From Fortiea contorta PCC 7126 (lineage in GTDB: Bacteria; Cyanobacteriota; Cyanobacteriia; Cyanobacteriales; Nostocaceae), in contig NZ_KB235931.1 of assembly GCF_000332295.1 (NCBI RefSeq), positions 434,001 through 498,000 on the forward strand: a DNA stretch of 64,000 bases, written 5' to 3'. Each line of letters opens with the position of its first letter. The first letter of the stretch is position 1. The notes under the pieces were generated by a model. That model was given only the letters and a program-made list of their open reading frames with translations. It was not told the origin of the DNA and did no database searches. Both the position numbers and the translations under genes were made by a program. Of the stretch, positions 9,345 to 16,991 are shown one piece after another.

Positions 9345-10493
9345 ATGATAATGTTAGCTATATTGTACCAAAAGCACTTAAAAAGTCAATTGAGTTTAGC
9401 AGAATATCTGTTGCTAAAAATTTTGATACATCTGTTGCAGTCAATCAAAGAAGTAACTTTAGAAAAATTAGCGAATGCGCTACCTTTGGGAATTAAATTT
9501 GAAAGCAGAAGAAAAAGAATACAAAGATTTTTATCATTACCAAATCTCACAATTGAAAAAGTTTGGTTGCCAATTATTCAAGAACTAATAGCAAACTACT
9601 TCCAGAATGAAAAAATTATTTATATAGCAATTGATAGGACTAATTGGAGTCGGATAAACTTATTAATGGTCAGCGTGATTTGGGATAAAAGAGCCATACC
9701 AATATATTTTAGTTTGCTGCCCAAATTAGGTAGTAGTAATCTCACGGAACAGCAGAAAATATTATCGCCAGTTATAGCAATATTGAAAGATTATAAAATC
9801 TGTGTGTTGGGGGATAGAGAATTTTGCTCGGTAAAACTAGCAAAGTACCTTCAGAGCAAGGATGTATATTTTTGTTTGCGATTGAAAAAGAATGAATTTG
9901 TAGAAATTAAACAAGATATGTTTATGGAGTTAAGCAGTTTAGGATTAACTCCTGGAGTATCTTTTTTTATCAAGGGAGTTAAGGTAACAAAGACTCAGGG
10001 TTTTATCAGTTTTAATGTGGCTGGTAAGTGGCAACGTAAAATTAACGGAGTAGCACCCAAAGAAGCATGGTTTATTTTAACAAATTTTGACACCCTAGAG
10101 TCAGCAATTGCTGCTTACAAAAAGCGATTTGATATTGAAGAAATGTTTAGAGATTTCAAAACAGGTGGCTATAACTTAGAAAACACTAATGTTCAAGGTG
10201 AACGTTTTATTTCTCTAGTTTTGTTGATAGCGATCGCTTACACCTCTGCAACAATTAATGGTCAACTTATTAAACGCAAAGGAATCCAAAAATATATAGC
10301 TCGGATTAAAGAAAGGAGTCGTTCTCAACGGAGACACAGTAGTTTTTATATCGGCTTATATGGTCAAACATGGGTACATTTCAAGGATAGCTGTATTGAT
10401 TTAGTCACACAATTAATGAGAATTAATCGTAATAAGTGGAAGCATTATCAACAAGGTTTAAGAGCCATGAAGCTTATTGAATCTATATTGTAG
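9345..10493 (+). CDS. IS4-family DDE transposase
   Basis: 382 residues from the first of two adjacent ATGs (9345, 9351). An in-frame GTG at 9300 would place the start before the hairpin and is less likely. DDE-type catalytic segments are visible: YIAIDRTNWS (first D), CVLGDREFCS (second D), and YKKRFDIEEMFRDFK, which fits the IS4-family Y-(2)-R-(3)-E-(6)-K signature exactly. The N-terminal region (LAEYLLLKILIHLLQSIK) is helical and probably DNA-binding. Full length with no stop or frameshift, so it is expected to be active. Confidence 0.93.
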   Translation: MIMLAILYQKHLKSQLSLAEYLLLKILIHLLQSIKEVTLEKLANALPLGIKFESRRKRIQRFLSLPNLTIEKVWLPIIQELIANYFQNEKIIYIAIDRTNWSRINLLMVSVIWDKRAIPIYFSLLPKLGSSNLTEQQKILSPVIAILKDYKICVLGDREFCSVKLAKYLQSKDVYFCLRLKKNEFVEIKQDMFMELSSLGLTPGVSFFIKGVKVTKTQGFISFNVAGKWQRKINGVAPKEAWFILTNFDTLESAIAAYKKRFDIEEMFRDFKTGGYNLENTNVQGERFISLVLLIAIAYTSATINGQLIKRKGIQKYIARIKERSRSQRRHSSFYIGLYGQTWVHFKDSCIDLVTQLMRINRNKWKHYQQGLRAMKLIESIL

Positions 10494-10523
10494 CTTATTT
10501 CGTCTCCCCTTCAGGAAACTATG

Positions 10524-10832
10524 CTCAGTGGTGGTAGAGATGCACAGGCGAAAATTCGTAAAGCTAAAAACGAATTATTTTGCTATCAAATCTTCAGAGA
10601 AAATCCTCATCTCCAAGAATTTCAGCAGCACTTTTATCGTCAATGGTTAGAAGCAAATACCACCCTAGGAATAGGCTTACTGCGGAGTGGACAAATAACT
10701 GCAGCCCGTCCTTATCTCTGGCGCGCATTAACTCAACAAAAATTCAATCTCCGCACCATAGCAGCATTAATTCTCAGCTTCATTCCCCAACCATTAGCTA
10801 AACAATTGCTACGCACTGACTCCTCTGCGTGA
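10524..10832 (+). pseudogene. 3' part of the IS-split GT2 glycosyltransferase
   Basis: C-terminal 102 codons (LSGGRDAQAKIRKAKNELFC onward) of the gene beginning at 8551, in frame with its 5' part after removal of the IS and one target duplication. The ATG formed by the right target duplication (10521) could in principle start a 103-residue product, but it carries no catalytic motif. Ends 35 nt before the next glycosyltransferase gene. Confidence 0.88.
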
Positions 10833-10867
10833 GAGAAAAAATTATATTTAAAAACCCCAAATAACTT

Positions 10868-12070
10868 ATGAAACTCTGTATAGTAACCCATAGAATTAAA
10901 AAAGGTGATGGACAAGGAAGAGTAAACTACGAAGTTGTGAAAGAAGTAATTCGCCGAGGACATCAACTAACATTATTAGCCACTGAAGTAGCCCCAGAAG
11001 TTACAGAGTGTCCGCTAGTTAGTTGGGTGAAAATTTCCACAGAAAATCTTCCCTTGGAACTGATGCGGAATTTTGTTTTCGCTAAAAAAAGCGCAAATTG
11101 GTTACACAAAAACCGTGCTGATATTGATTTTCTTAAAGTCAATGGTGCAATTACTACGACTTGTGCAGATGTCAATGCAGTGCATTTTGTCCACAGTTCA
11201 TGGTTGCGATCGCCTGCTCACATTTCCCGTACCCGGCGCGATATTTATGGTTTTTACCAATGGCTGTATACAGCATTAAACGCCTACTGGGAAAAATACG
11301 CTTTTCAAAAAGCGCGAGTTGTGGTAGCAGTATCAGAAAAAGTCGCCCAGGAACTAGTTAATATCGGCGTTCAGCGCGATCGCATTCGCGTGATTGTCAA
11401 CGGCGTAGACTTGGTAGAATTTTCACCGGGAATTAGCGATCGCCAAAAATTAGGTCTACCCGCAGATGTAACTTTAGCACTTTTTGCTGGCGACATCCGT
11501 ACATCCCGGAAGAATTTAGATACAGTTCTCCAAGCTTTGGTACAAGTTCCCGATTTACATCTGGCGGTTGTCGGTGGGATTACAGATAGCCCTTTTCCAA
11601 AGTTAGCAGCCTCTTTAGGATTAAGCGATCGCGTGCATTTTCTCGGTTATCGACGCGATATCGCCGAGATTATGCGGAGTGCAGATGTATTCGTTTTTCC
11701 TTCTCGTTACGAAGCCTGCACTTTGGTATTATTAGAAGCTCTCGCCTCTGGATTACCCGTAATTACCGCCACCACCACTGGGGGTGCAGAATTAGTCACA
11801 CCTGAGTGTGGATTGGTTTTGCCCAATTCTGATGATATTGCGGCTCTAGCAGACGCCATGAAATTGATAGTGACTGATTATACTTTAAGACAAACAATGG
11901 CCAAAGCAGCCAGAGCGATCGCTGAACAACACAGCTGGGCGACTATGGCGCAAACCTATGTAGATATCTTTGAAGAGTTAAACGAGCATGAAGAACACAG
12001 TTCTAATACCCACCTATCGCCGTCCGCAGGATCTGTCACGCTGCCTTTTGGCGCTGCAGGTGCAAACTAA
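10868..12070 (+). CDS. GT4-family glycosyltransferase of the HEP island
   Basis: 400 residues with GT-B fold. The N-terminal half opens MKLCIVTHRIKKGDGQGRVNYEV. The C-terminal half has LALFAGDIRTSRKNLDTVLQAL, then FVFPSRYEACTLVLLEALASGLPVITATTTGGAEL with the E-x7-E pattern of retaining GT4 enzymes. The last ~27 residues (after DIFEELNEHEEH) look unrelated to the family and overlap the start of the next gene by 83 nt. The original stop was probably earlier and the tail is read-through of an out-of-frame region, or a true overlap. Cytoplasmic; it probably adds a sugar to the HEP repeat unit. Confidence 0.82.
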   Translation: MKLCIVTHRIKKGDGQGRVNYEVVKEVIRRGHQLTLLATEVAPEVTECPLVSWVKISTENLPLELMRNFVFAKKSANWLHKNRADIDFLKVNGAITTTCADVNAVHFVHSSWLRSPAHISRTRRDIYGFYQWLYTALNAYWEKYAFQKARVVVAVSEKVAQELVNIGVQRDRIRVIVNGVDLVEFSPGISDRQKLGLPADVTLALFAGDIRTSRKNLDTVLQALVQVPDLHLAVVGGITDSPFPKLAASLGLSDRVHFLGYRRDIAEIMRSADVFVFPSRYEACTLVLLEALASGLPVITATTTGGAELVTPECGLVLPNSDDIAALADAMKLIVTDYTLRQTMAKAARAIAEQHSWATMAQTYVDIFEELNEHEEHSSNTHLSPSAGSVTLPFGAAGAN

Positions 12071-12923
12071 ACCAGTTGATCAAATAATAGTGGTTATCCG
12101 CGATACAGACAAGGAAACTTGGCAATTTCTCGCAGAATTCCCCGCCCACAACCTACCCATCCAGACACTCACCGTCACATCACCAGGGGTGGTAGCAGCG
12201 CTCAACACCGGACTAGCAGCGGTAACAGGCGACATAGTTTCCATTACCGATGACGATGCGGCGCCCCACCCAGACTGGATAGAAAAGCTGAATACTCACT
12301 TTATGGCTGATAGTTGCATTGGCGCCGTTGGCGGTCGTGATTGGGTACACCAAAATAATAAACTAGAAGATGGTTCCCAGGCGATCGTGGGAAAGTTGCA
12401 ATGGTTTGGGCGCGTGATCGGAAATCATCATTTAGGAGTCGGACAAGCCCGCGAAGTTGATGTCCTCAAAGGCGTCAATATGAGTTTTCGACAAATAGCA
12501 ATCAAACAAATGCACTTCGATCAAAGAATGCGAGGAACTGGCGCCCAAGTACACTTTGAAATGGCATTTACCCTAGCTCTAAAACGAGTCGGTTGGAAGA
12601 TAATTTACGACCCGCAAGTAGCAGTAAATCACTATCCAGCCCAACGTTTTGATGAAGATCAGCGCCATAATTTTAATGAGATTGCCTTTATAAATTTAGT
12701 CCATAATGAAACACTAGCTCTATTAAATTATCTCTCACCTCTGCGACAATTTATATTTTTATTTTGGGCAATTTTAGTTGGTACAAGAGATAGTTTAGGT
12801 TTTATTCAATGGCTCAGACTTTTACCCAGCCAAGGTCAATTAGCAGGTAAAAAGTGGTTAGCATCTTTACGTGGACGTTGGCAAGGATGGCAAACATATC
12901 AACAATGTAGAATAGAACCTTAG
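11988..12923 (+). CDS. GT2-family glycosyltransferase of the HEP island
   Basis: 311 residues: KNTVLIPTYRRPQDLSRCLLAL at the N-terminus, SPGVVAALNTGLAAVTGDIVSITDDDAAPH with the D-D-D metal site near residue 88, a VGGRDWV segment, and KGVNMSFRQIAI followed by GTGAQVHFEMAFTLAL, where the E would be the acceptor-side base of inverting GT2 enzymes. A membrane-associated segment (LRQFIFLFWAILVG) lies near the C-terminus. The start is ATG with MKNTVLIPTYRRP, a typical GT2 opening, so the 83-nt overlap with the previous gene is kept. Confidence 0.8.
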   Translation: MKNTVLIPTYRRPQDLSRCLLALQVQTKPVDQIIVVIRDTDKETWQFLAEFPAHNLPIQTLTVTSPGVVAALNTGLAAVTGDIVSITDDDAAPHPDWIEKLNTHFMADSCIGAVGGRDWVHQNNKLEDGSQAIVGKLQWFGRVIGNHHLGVGQAREVDVLKGVNMSFRQIAIKQMHFDQRMRGTGAQVHFEMAFTLALKRVGWKIIYDPQVAVNHYPAQRFDEDQRHNFNEIAFINLVHNETLALLNYLSPLRQFIFLFWAILVGTRDSLGFIQWLRLLPSQGQLAGKKWLASLRGRWQGWQTYQQCRIEP

Positions 12924-12942
12924 AGAATATAGTCAATATGTA

Positions 12943-12964
12943 GAGACGCAAAATTTTGCGTCTC
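12943..12964. repeat. Perfect 22-bp palindrome of the GAGACG dispersed family
   Basis: GAGACGCAAAA / TTTTGCGTCTC is a perfect self-complementary 22-mer between the last glycosyltransferase and the Wzy-like gene. Related GTAGAGACG palindromes are spread through Nostocales genomes, and a looser relative is at 2335-2366. It may form a hairpin in the operon mRNA. Confidence 0.8.
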
Positions 12965-14425
12965 CATCAATTATTTACATCCCCCGATTTAAAAGTGACA
13001 GCAAAACAAATACTTTTTAATAGTTTCCTTCAAGAAAATTTTTCTCCCCAAGAACGAGCCGCCCAAGCTTGGACGGTAATCTTGAGCTTTATATTCCTAA
13101 TTATAGGCTGCTATTTTGCTGGTGCTGGCGCTATTTTGCGCCTAGCTTATCCAGTAATGACACTGCTGGTCGGGTTATTTCTTTATTTACGACAACCCAT
13201 TTTTTATATCAGTTTTACTTGGTGGATTTGGTTTCTCACGCCGTTACTTTGTCGCTTAATTGACTATAGATTTGGTTGGGACGCCACCCGTCAAATGCTG
13301 ATAGCACCCTATTTAGTTGTATTCGTTACCATAGCTACTTTCATTAAATATCTTCCTAGCGCCATAAGTCAGGGAGGATTACCATTTGTTTTAGCGGCTG
13401 CAGGGGTGTTTTATGGTTTTTTGATTGGTCTAGTTTATAATGCACCAATCCCTGTAGCACGGGGTTTTTTAGATTGGTTGAGTCCGATTATTTTTGCCTT
13501 TCATTTATATACAAACTGGCGGGATTATCCCAGCTATCGCGAGAATATCCAGCGGACATTTCTCTGGTGTATATTAATCACGGGAGCTTATGGTATTTAT
13601 CAATTTGTGGTAGCTCCTGAATGGGATAGATTTTGGCTAATTGAATCAAAAATGTTTACTAGTTCTGGCGACCCAGTACCTTTTGGGATGCGTGTGTGGA
13701 GCACTATGCACTCAGTTGGGCCGTTTGCTTCTGTGATGCAAACTGGTCTGTTGTTATTATTTACTAGTTCTGGTCCTTTAATTTTTCCAGCGTCGGCTGT
13801 TGGTTATTTGTCGTTTTTATTAACACAAGCGCGGACTAACTGGGGAGGTTGGTTATTAGGAATAGTCATGATTATGGGTTCAGTTAAGCCGCGAATTCAA
13901 ATGCGCTTAATTACCATAATTTTAGTGATGGCGATGTGTATTGTGCCATTAACAACTATTGAGCCGATATCAAAAGTGGTGACTGAGCGGTTTGAAACTT
14001 TTGGTAATCTGCAAGAAGATACTAGCTTTAAAGACCGCTCTGGTAGCTATGATCGCAACCTCAGTTTAGCGCTTTCTAATGTGATGGGTAACGGGTTAGG
14101 AAATATTTGGAAGGTTAATGAAAAAACGGGTCAAATAGAAGTTGTGGTGATTGACAGCGGTATTTTAGATATGTTTTTCACCTTGGGTTGGTTGGGCGCT
14201 ATTCCTTATGTGGGTGGCTTAATTTTGATATTAGTAAATGTTAGTAAATATAATGAGGCTCGATTTGATAGCTTTGTCAGTGCAGCCCGCGCTATCGGCA
14301 TAACTTCTTGCACTCAGTTAATTATTAGTAGTGGGATGTTGAGTGTAGCGGGAATGATTCTTTGGGGATTTTTAGCTATGACTATGGCTGCACATAAATA
14401 TTATCAGCATCAAGGAATTAAGTAG
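12956..14425 (+). CDS. Wzy/O-antigen-ligase-like polytopic membrane protein
   Basis: Up to 489 residues with about ten hydrophobic segments, beginning near residue 40 (VILSFIFLIIGCYFAGAG). A long hydrophilic loop at about 345-385 contains SFKDRSGSYDRNLSLALSNVMGNGLGNIW. This is the usual shape of O-antigen polymerases and ligases (Wzy_C-type), where the loop faces the periplasm and carries the catalytic residues. As the last gene of the HEP cluster it probably polymerises lipid-linked repeat units. The TTG at 12956 lies inside a dispersed palindrome and is doubtful; the in-frame GTG at 12995 is an alternative that loses only 13 residues. Confidence 0.75.
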   Translation: MRLHQLFTSPDLKVTAKQILFNSFLQENFSPQERAAQAWTVILSFIFLIIGCYFAGAGAILRLAYPVMTLLVGLFLYLRQPIFYISFTWWIWFLTPLLCRLIDYRFGWDATRQMLIAPYLVVFVTIATFIKYLPSAISQGGLPFVLAAAGVFYGFLIGLVYNAPIPVARGFLDWLSPIIFAFHLYTNWRDYPSYRENIQRTFLWCILITGAYGIYQFVVAPEWDRFWLIESKMFTSSGDPVPFGMRVWSTMHSVGPFASVMQTGLLLLFTSSGPLIFPASAVGYLSFLLTQARTNWGGWLLGIVMIMGSVKPRIQMRLITIILVMAMCIVPLTTIEPISKVVTERFETFGNLQEDTSFKDRSGSYDRNLSLALSNVMGNGLGNIWKVNEKTGQIEVVVIDSGILDMFFTLGWLGAIPYVGGLILILVNVSKYNEARFDSFVSAARAIGITSCTQLIISSGMLSVAGMILWGFLAMTMAAHKYYQHQGIK

Positions 14426-14426
14426 G

Positions 14427-14480
14427 TTGGGGAGGTGTGGGGAGATGGGGAGATGGGGAGATGGGGAGGTGGGGGAAGCT
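14427..14480 (+). repeat. Short tandem repeat GGGGAGAT
   Basis: A purine-rich run built on the 8-mer GGGGAGAT (three near-perfect units plus degenerate ones), right after the Wzy-like stop. Such short tandemly repeated repetitive sequences are common in Nostocales. The region to 14760 otherwise holds a dispersed repeat (14594-14706); the frame running through it is low complexity and not a gene. Confidence 0.75.
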
Positions 14481-14593
14481 TTGGGTTCTGAGCACGATGT
14501 TTTACAGAGGCGATCGCACTTTCCAAACTGTATGAAGATACGCCTAATTACTTTGAGACATAGCGAACTATCTTTAAAAACCTCAGCGTACCT

Positions 14594-14706
14594 CTGTCTT
14601 GAAAAGTTTGCTCAACGGGGGGAACCCCCCTTCGGGTTCACCACTTTGCTTATGCCGGGAAACCCGTCCACCGCAAGTGGTTCACCGCACGCAACTTTTC
14701 GCTGCG
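14594..14706 (+). repeat. Dispersed repeat module CTGTCTTGAAAAGT...ACTTTTCGCT (copy 1)
   Basis: Starts CTGTCTTGAAAAGTTTGC and ends GCAACTTTTCGCTGCG, so the ends pair as GAAAAGT / ACTTTTC. The inside differs between copies and here holds GGGGGG-AACCCCCC type hairpins. Two further copies are at 16193-16275 and 42762-42811. Non-autonomous, with no protein. Confidence 0.7.
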
Positions 14707-14760
14707 TTAAAAAAAAATTAGTATTTGGCGCAGCCTCACAAAGAGCGTAAATTCTTTTGA

Positions 14761-15057
14761 TTAAACTTGAATCGCTCCCAATGCTTTGAGGCTCATTTTT
14801 TGTCCTTCAGAAATCCCCGTCACCCCAGTAATATCGATGCCTTCGTAGGGAAAATGCCTACTTAAGGTTTGCACAGTTTCACCTATTTGTACATCCCAAA
14901 TTTGAATCGGTTGTTCTAGAAAAGCGATCGCCAATCTCGTAGGATGCGTTAGCGTCAGCGTAACGCATCCTACAAGTGGTTTTGTGATCACCGTTTGGGT
15001 GGAGTAGGGGTCAAGCAATTTTGCAATTAACAGTATGAGTGCGATCGCTGATTTCAA
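14761..15057 (-). pseudogene. Remnant of the 3' end of a WD40-repeat protein gene
   Basis: The last ~50 codons read PIQIWDVQIGETVQTLSRHFPYEGIDITGVTGISEGQ and end KALGAIQV. This matches the tail that closes many Nostocales WD40 proteins fused to NACHT/NB-ARC or effector domains. Nothing upstream continues the WD40 array, and the frame is invaded by a palindrome at 14939-14973. It is a decayed stub of what would have been a large signalling or conflict protein. Confidence 0.55.
14939..14973. repeat. Palindromic repeat GTAGGATGCGTTA-N9-TAACGCATCCTAC
   Basis: Perfect 13-bp arms with a 9-nt centre (GCGTCAGCG). This is a widespread cyanobacterial palindrome. It sits inside the WD40 remnant. Confidence 0.85.
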
Positions 15058-15089
15058 TTACTTGCAAAGAAATTTAGCTATTACCCTCA

Positions 15090-15515
15090 TTAAAAGTCGG
15101 GCACAATTAGCACATTTGCTTGTAGCAGCACCCTTCGTTCTTCCACACGTTCCGGACGATTCATCTGTAACAATCGCACCGTCACCCGTGCGATCGCAGT
15201 CAACGGGAGAATTTCACCATCTTTTAACTGAAAATGGTCGCACCAATGATCGTAACGAGGCTGATACAACCTGACAATTTCTCCATTGCTTGGATCGATA
15301 GATGTCAGGTCGCTGCCCTTATACTTATTGGAAATCGTACAGGCTAGTGCCAAATTAGTTTCGTCTGTTTGTCCGCCATGCTTTTGGGCAATTACATGAT
15401 CGACTTCATGAGGCGCAAGAACCGCAATTTCAGGCATTAAGCAATACTCACAAGCACGATTAGCGCGTTCGCAAACTAAGCGTCTGAGCGCCGCAGATAT
15501 ATATGTCTTGGTCAT
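15090..15515 (-). CDS. HNH endonuclease
   Basis: 141 residues with an HNH fold signature: CEYC (zinc pair 1), EVDHVIAQKHGGQTDETNLALAC (catalytic D-H and N) and SNKYKGSD. Many relatives read ACxxCNxxKG in the last block; here the second cysteine is serine (ACTISNKYKG), so the zinc knuckle has three cysteines. Activity may be reduced, but D-H, N and K-G are kept. It starts 3 nt after the stop of the 117-residue gene upstream on the same strand, so the two form a unit. The target is unknown; the family includes restriction-like, phage-defence and homing nucleases. Confidence 0.75.
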   Translation of the reverse strand: MTKTYISAALRRLVCERANRACEYCLMPEIAVLAPHEVDHVIAQKHGGQTDETNLALACTISNKYKGSDLTSIDPSNGEIVRLYQPRYDHWCDHFQLKDGEILPLTAIARVTVRLLQMNRPERVEERRVLLQANVLIVPDF

Positions 15516-15518
15516 CCT

Positions 15519-15872
15519 TTACAATGCCTTGAGATTGAGCAATGCTTTTGCCTTAGCCATCCGCACTAAATGTTCAACATATTCATATTGTTGCCAAGCT
15601 TGTTCTTCTTGGGTCGTTAATCCGACCTTCCTATTTTTTTCCAACAAACTGGCGATTTGCTGTTGTAACGCCTCAGACGGCTGCAATGCCAAAATTTCTT
15701 CTGAAGAGGGAAGATTTGCCAAAAACTCTAACACTTCTGCTAACCCAGAAAAACCAGATTGACCAATTGCGTTCCATTCTCGCAATCCTAATTCTAAAAT
15801 CTGGGGCAACTGGTCTTGTAGTGGACTCAGCCGAAGTGCCAATTCATCGGGAATGTCAACTCTAATCTGCAT
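15519..15872 (-). CDS. Small conserved hypothetical protein paired with an HNH nuclease
   Basis: 117 residues, mostly helical and acidic, beginning MQIRVDIPDELALRL and with leucine- and glutamine-rich helices (ALQQQIASLLEKNRKVGLTTQEEQAWQQYEYVEHLVRMAKAKAL). No catalytic motif or membrane segment. Its opening resembles ribbon-type antitoxin N-termini, and its position immediately before a nuclease gene would fit a partner or inhibitor, but no toxin-antitoxin family is recognised with certainty. Confidence 0.6.
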   Translation of the reverse strand: MQIRVDIPDELALRLSPLQDQLPQILELGLREWNAIGQSGFSGLAEVLEFLANLPSSEEILALQPSEALQQQIASLLEKNRKVGLTTQEEQAWQQYEYVEHLVRMAKAKALLNLKAL

Positions 15873-16020
15873 GATATGGCGTTCAGGGCTTGTAGAAGAT
15901 ACTCCTGATCTTAGCCCATCTCACTGTTTCTCTGGGTTAAATTGGTGAAAGCGATCGCGCAGAGCGCCCGCTTCGCGATCGCCGTTTGGGTGGCGTAGGG
16001 GTCGAGCAGTTTTGTTATTA

Positions 16021-16368
16021 AACAGAATACATCCGCCAGTCACACAGAATTCTCCAATTGAATTCTGTGTGACTGGCGGATGAATAATCGGGTTTAAGAC
16101 CCCCGCTAAATCTTCTCCCAAAGGGAGACGCACTCGCGTTCGATTTAGCGGTCTACAATCAGTGGCGGGTCTCTCTTACAAAGTTCTGATGCCTGTCTTG
16201 AAAAGTGACGCTCCTGCGTCGCTAACGCTTCGCTAACAGAGCGGCGGAAGCCGCCGCTCCGACTTTTCGCTGCGGCAAGCCGCAAAGCGTCTACGGAGGA
16301 GACCTCCGCTCAGACTTTGCGCTGAATCCCCGACTGATTGATTCTGAATTCTGAATTCTGAATTCTGG
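16021..16368 (+). repeat. Composite dispersed repeat (copy with AACAGAATACATCCG end)
   Basis: This gene-free stretch is built from dispersed modules: a left part starting AACAGAATACATCCGCCAG and continuing GGCGGATGAATA and GGGTTTAAGACC, then the CTGTCTTGAAAAGT...ACTTTTCGCT hairpin module (16193-16275), then a tail of CTGAATT repeats. The same modules in the same order occur at 42628-42858, where they interrupt an acyltransferase gene. This suggests that the block moves as a unit. Upstream, 15930-16020 holds GCGATCGC palindromes and a segment similar to 14988-15035 (CCGTTTGGGTGG, GTAGGGGTC). Confidence 0.7.
16030..16082. repeat. Perfect 23-bp inverted repeat
   Basis: Arms of 23 bp, the left beginning CATCCGCCAGTCACACAG, are exactly self-complementary around a 7-nt loop (TCCAATT). 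The arms correspond to the left module of the composite repeat. The length and perfection suggest a recent origin or maintenance by gene conversion. Confidence 0.9.
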
Positions 16369-16391
16369 ATTCTTCTTCAATAAAAGTATGA

Positions 16392-16691
16392 TTGGCGATC
16401 GCTTTGCCAATTTTTTTCAGCCATCAAACTGGAAATGCCCAATCGCCTGTTTTACGTTTTTTGTCTGATGCAGATGAAAGTGCTGTTCTAGCATGGATTG
16501 CTAATGAAACCGCAGCAGAGAAAGCACCATACTGTTATCGGCAAAGCTATGGTCGAGGAGTTGGTACAGTTGTAACCGAGGCAGGGGCTAATCGCGTCCA
16601 AATTATAGATGCGATGATTCCGCACCATCAGGGAGCAGTGAAAATGGCGAATGTTGCACAGCAGAAATCGAAACGCCGGACACGGAATTGA
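16392..16691 (+). pseudogene. Chimeric remnant ending in a DUF305-like segment
   Basis: The frame has two unrelated-looking parts: a segment with APYCYRQSYGRGVGT, then IIDAMIPHHQGAVKMANVAQQKS, which matches the conserved heart of DUF305 proteins (periplasmic, often near copper genes; the HH pair is their hallmark). The DUF305 half is cut off after about 25 residues and the frame ends soon after. It has no signal peptide and its first part abuts a repeat. Most likely a fused remnant of two lost genes. Confidence 0.5.
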
Positions 16692-16957
16692 TGGTTGCTA
16701 CAGCGACACCACAACCATGACTAAAAATACGACGTTGCATGAATGCGGAATGAATTGGCGGTTGAAACTATTAAAAATGCGTTCCCAATTAGGTGAGATT
16801 ATCTCATGATATGGCTAACGCCAAGCTGCGCTAACAGCAACGCTAAAAATACTACACCCCTTCTAGAAAATAGCAGAGTGGTGAAAATGGTCTTGTAAAG
16901 ACTATTTTCCAGCTTTGATAAATATGCCCCCTCCCCCCATTAGTGTTAAAGTATTAC
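16692..16957. other. Gene-free stretch before the NrsD-like gene
   Basis: About 270 bp without a supported ORF. It contains fragments reminiscent of dispersed repeats (GCTAACGCC, GCTAACAGC) and a C-rich run, and nothing else recognisable. Confidence 0.4.
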
Positions 16958-16974
16958 TATAAAAGACTTTTATA
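16958..16974. promoter_or_regulatory. 17-bp palindrome upstream of the NrsD-like gene
   Basis: Perfect dyad TATAAAAG-A-CTTTTATA, 17 nt before the ATG. Its closeness to the start and its symmetry suggest an operator overlapping the promoter of the metal permease gene. The binding protein is unknown. Confidence 0.4.
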
Positions 16975-16991
16975 ACTATGCCCCTTGATAA

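Larger units (their letters stand above)
9244..10514 (+). mobile_element. IS4-family insertion sequence inside a HEP glycosyltransferase gene
   Basis: 1271-bp element with 17-bp terminal inverted repeats: CTGGAGGGGAGACGAAA at the left and CTGAAGGGGAGACGAAA as the reverse complement of the right end (16 of 17 match). It is flanked by the 9-bp direct repeat GAAACTATG at 9235-9243 and 10515-10523. A CT following both copies leaves the exact border ambiguous by two bases. CTG ends and a 9-bp duplication are typical of IS10/IS50-like members of the IS4 family. One transposase frame fills the element. Intact ends, intact transposase and a matching duplication point to a recent, probably still mobile copy. 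Confidence 0.92.

Noticed and set aside
9244-10514. A developmentally excised element like those in nifD, fdxN or hupL
   Set aside because: Those carry site-specific recombinases and are much larger. This one has a DDE transposase, terminal inverted repeats and a target duplication, so it is an ordinary IS.
14427-14480. CRISPR array
   Set aside because: The repeats are 8 nt and contiguous without spacers; no cas genes are present in the window.
14427-14750. 107-codon frame after the Wzy-like gene
   Set aside because: It is made of a GGGGAGAT tandem repeat and a dispersed hairpin repeat, with no protein-like composition.
15921-16133. 70-codon minus-strand frame in the repeat region
   Set aside because: Composed of GCGATCGC palindromes and one arm of the 23-bp inverted repeat.
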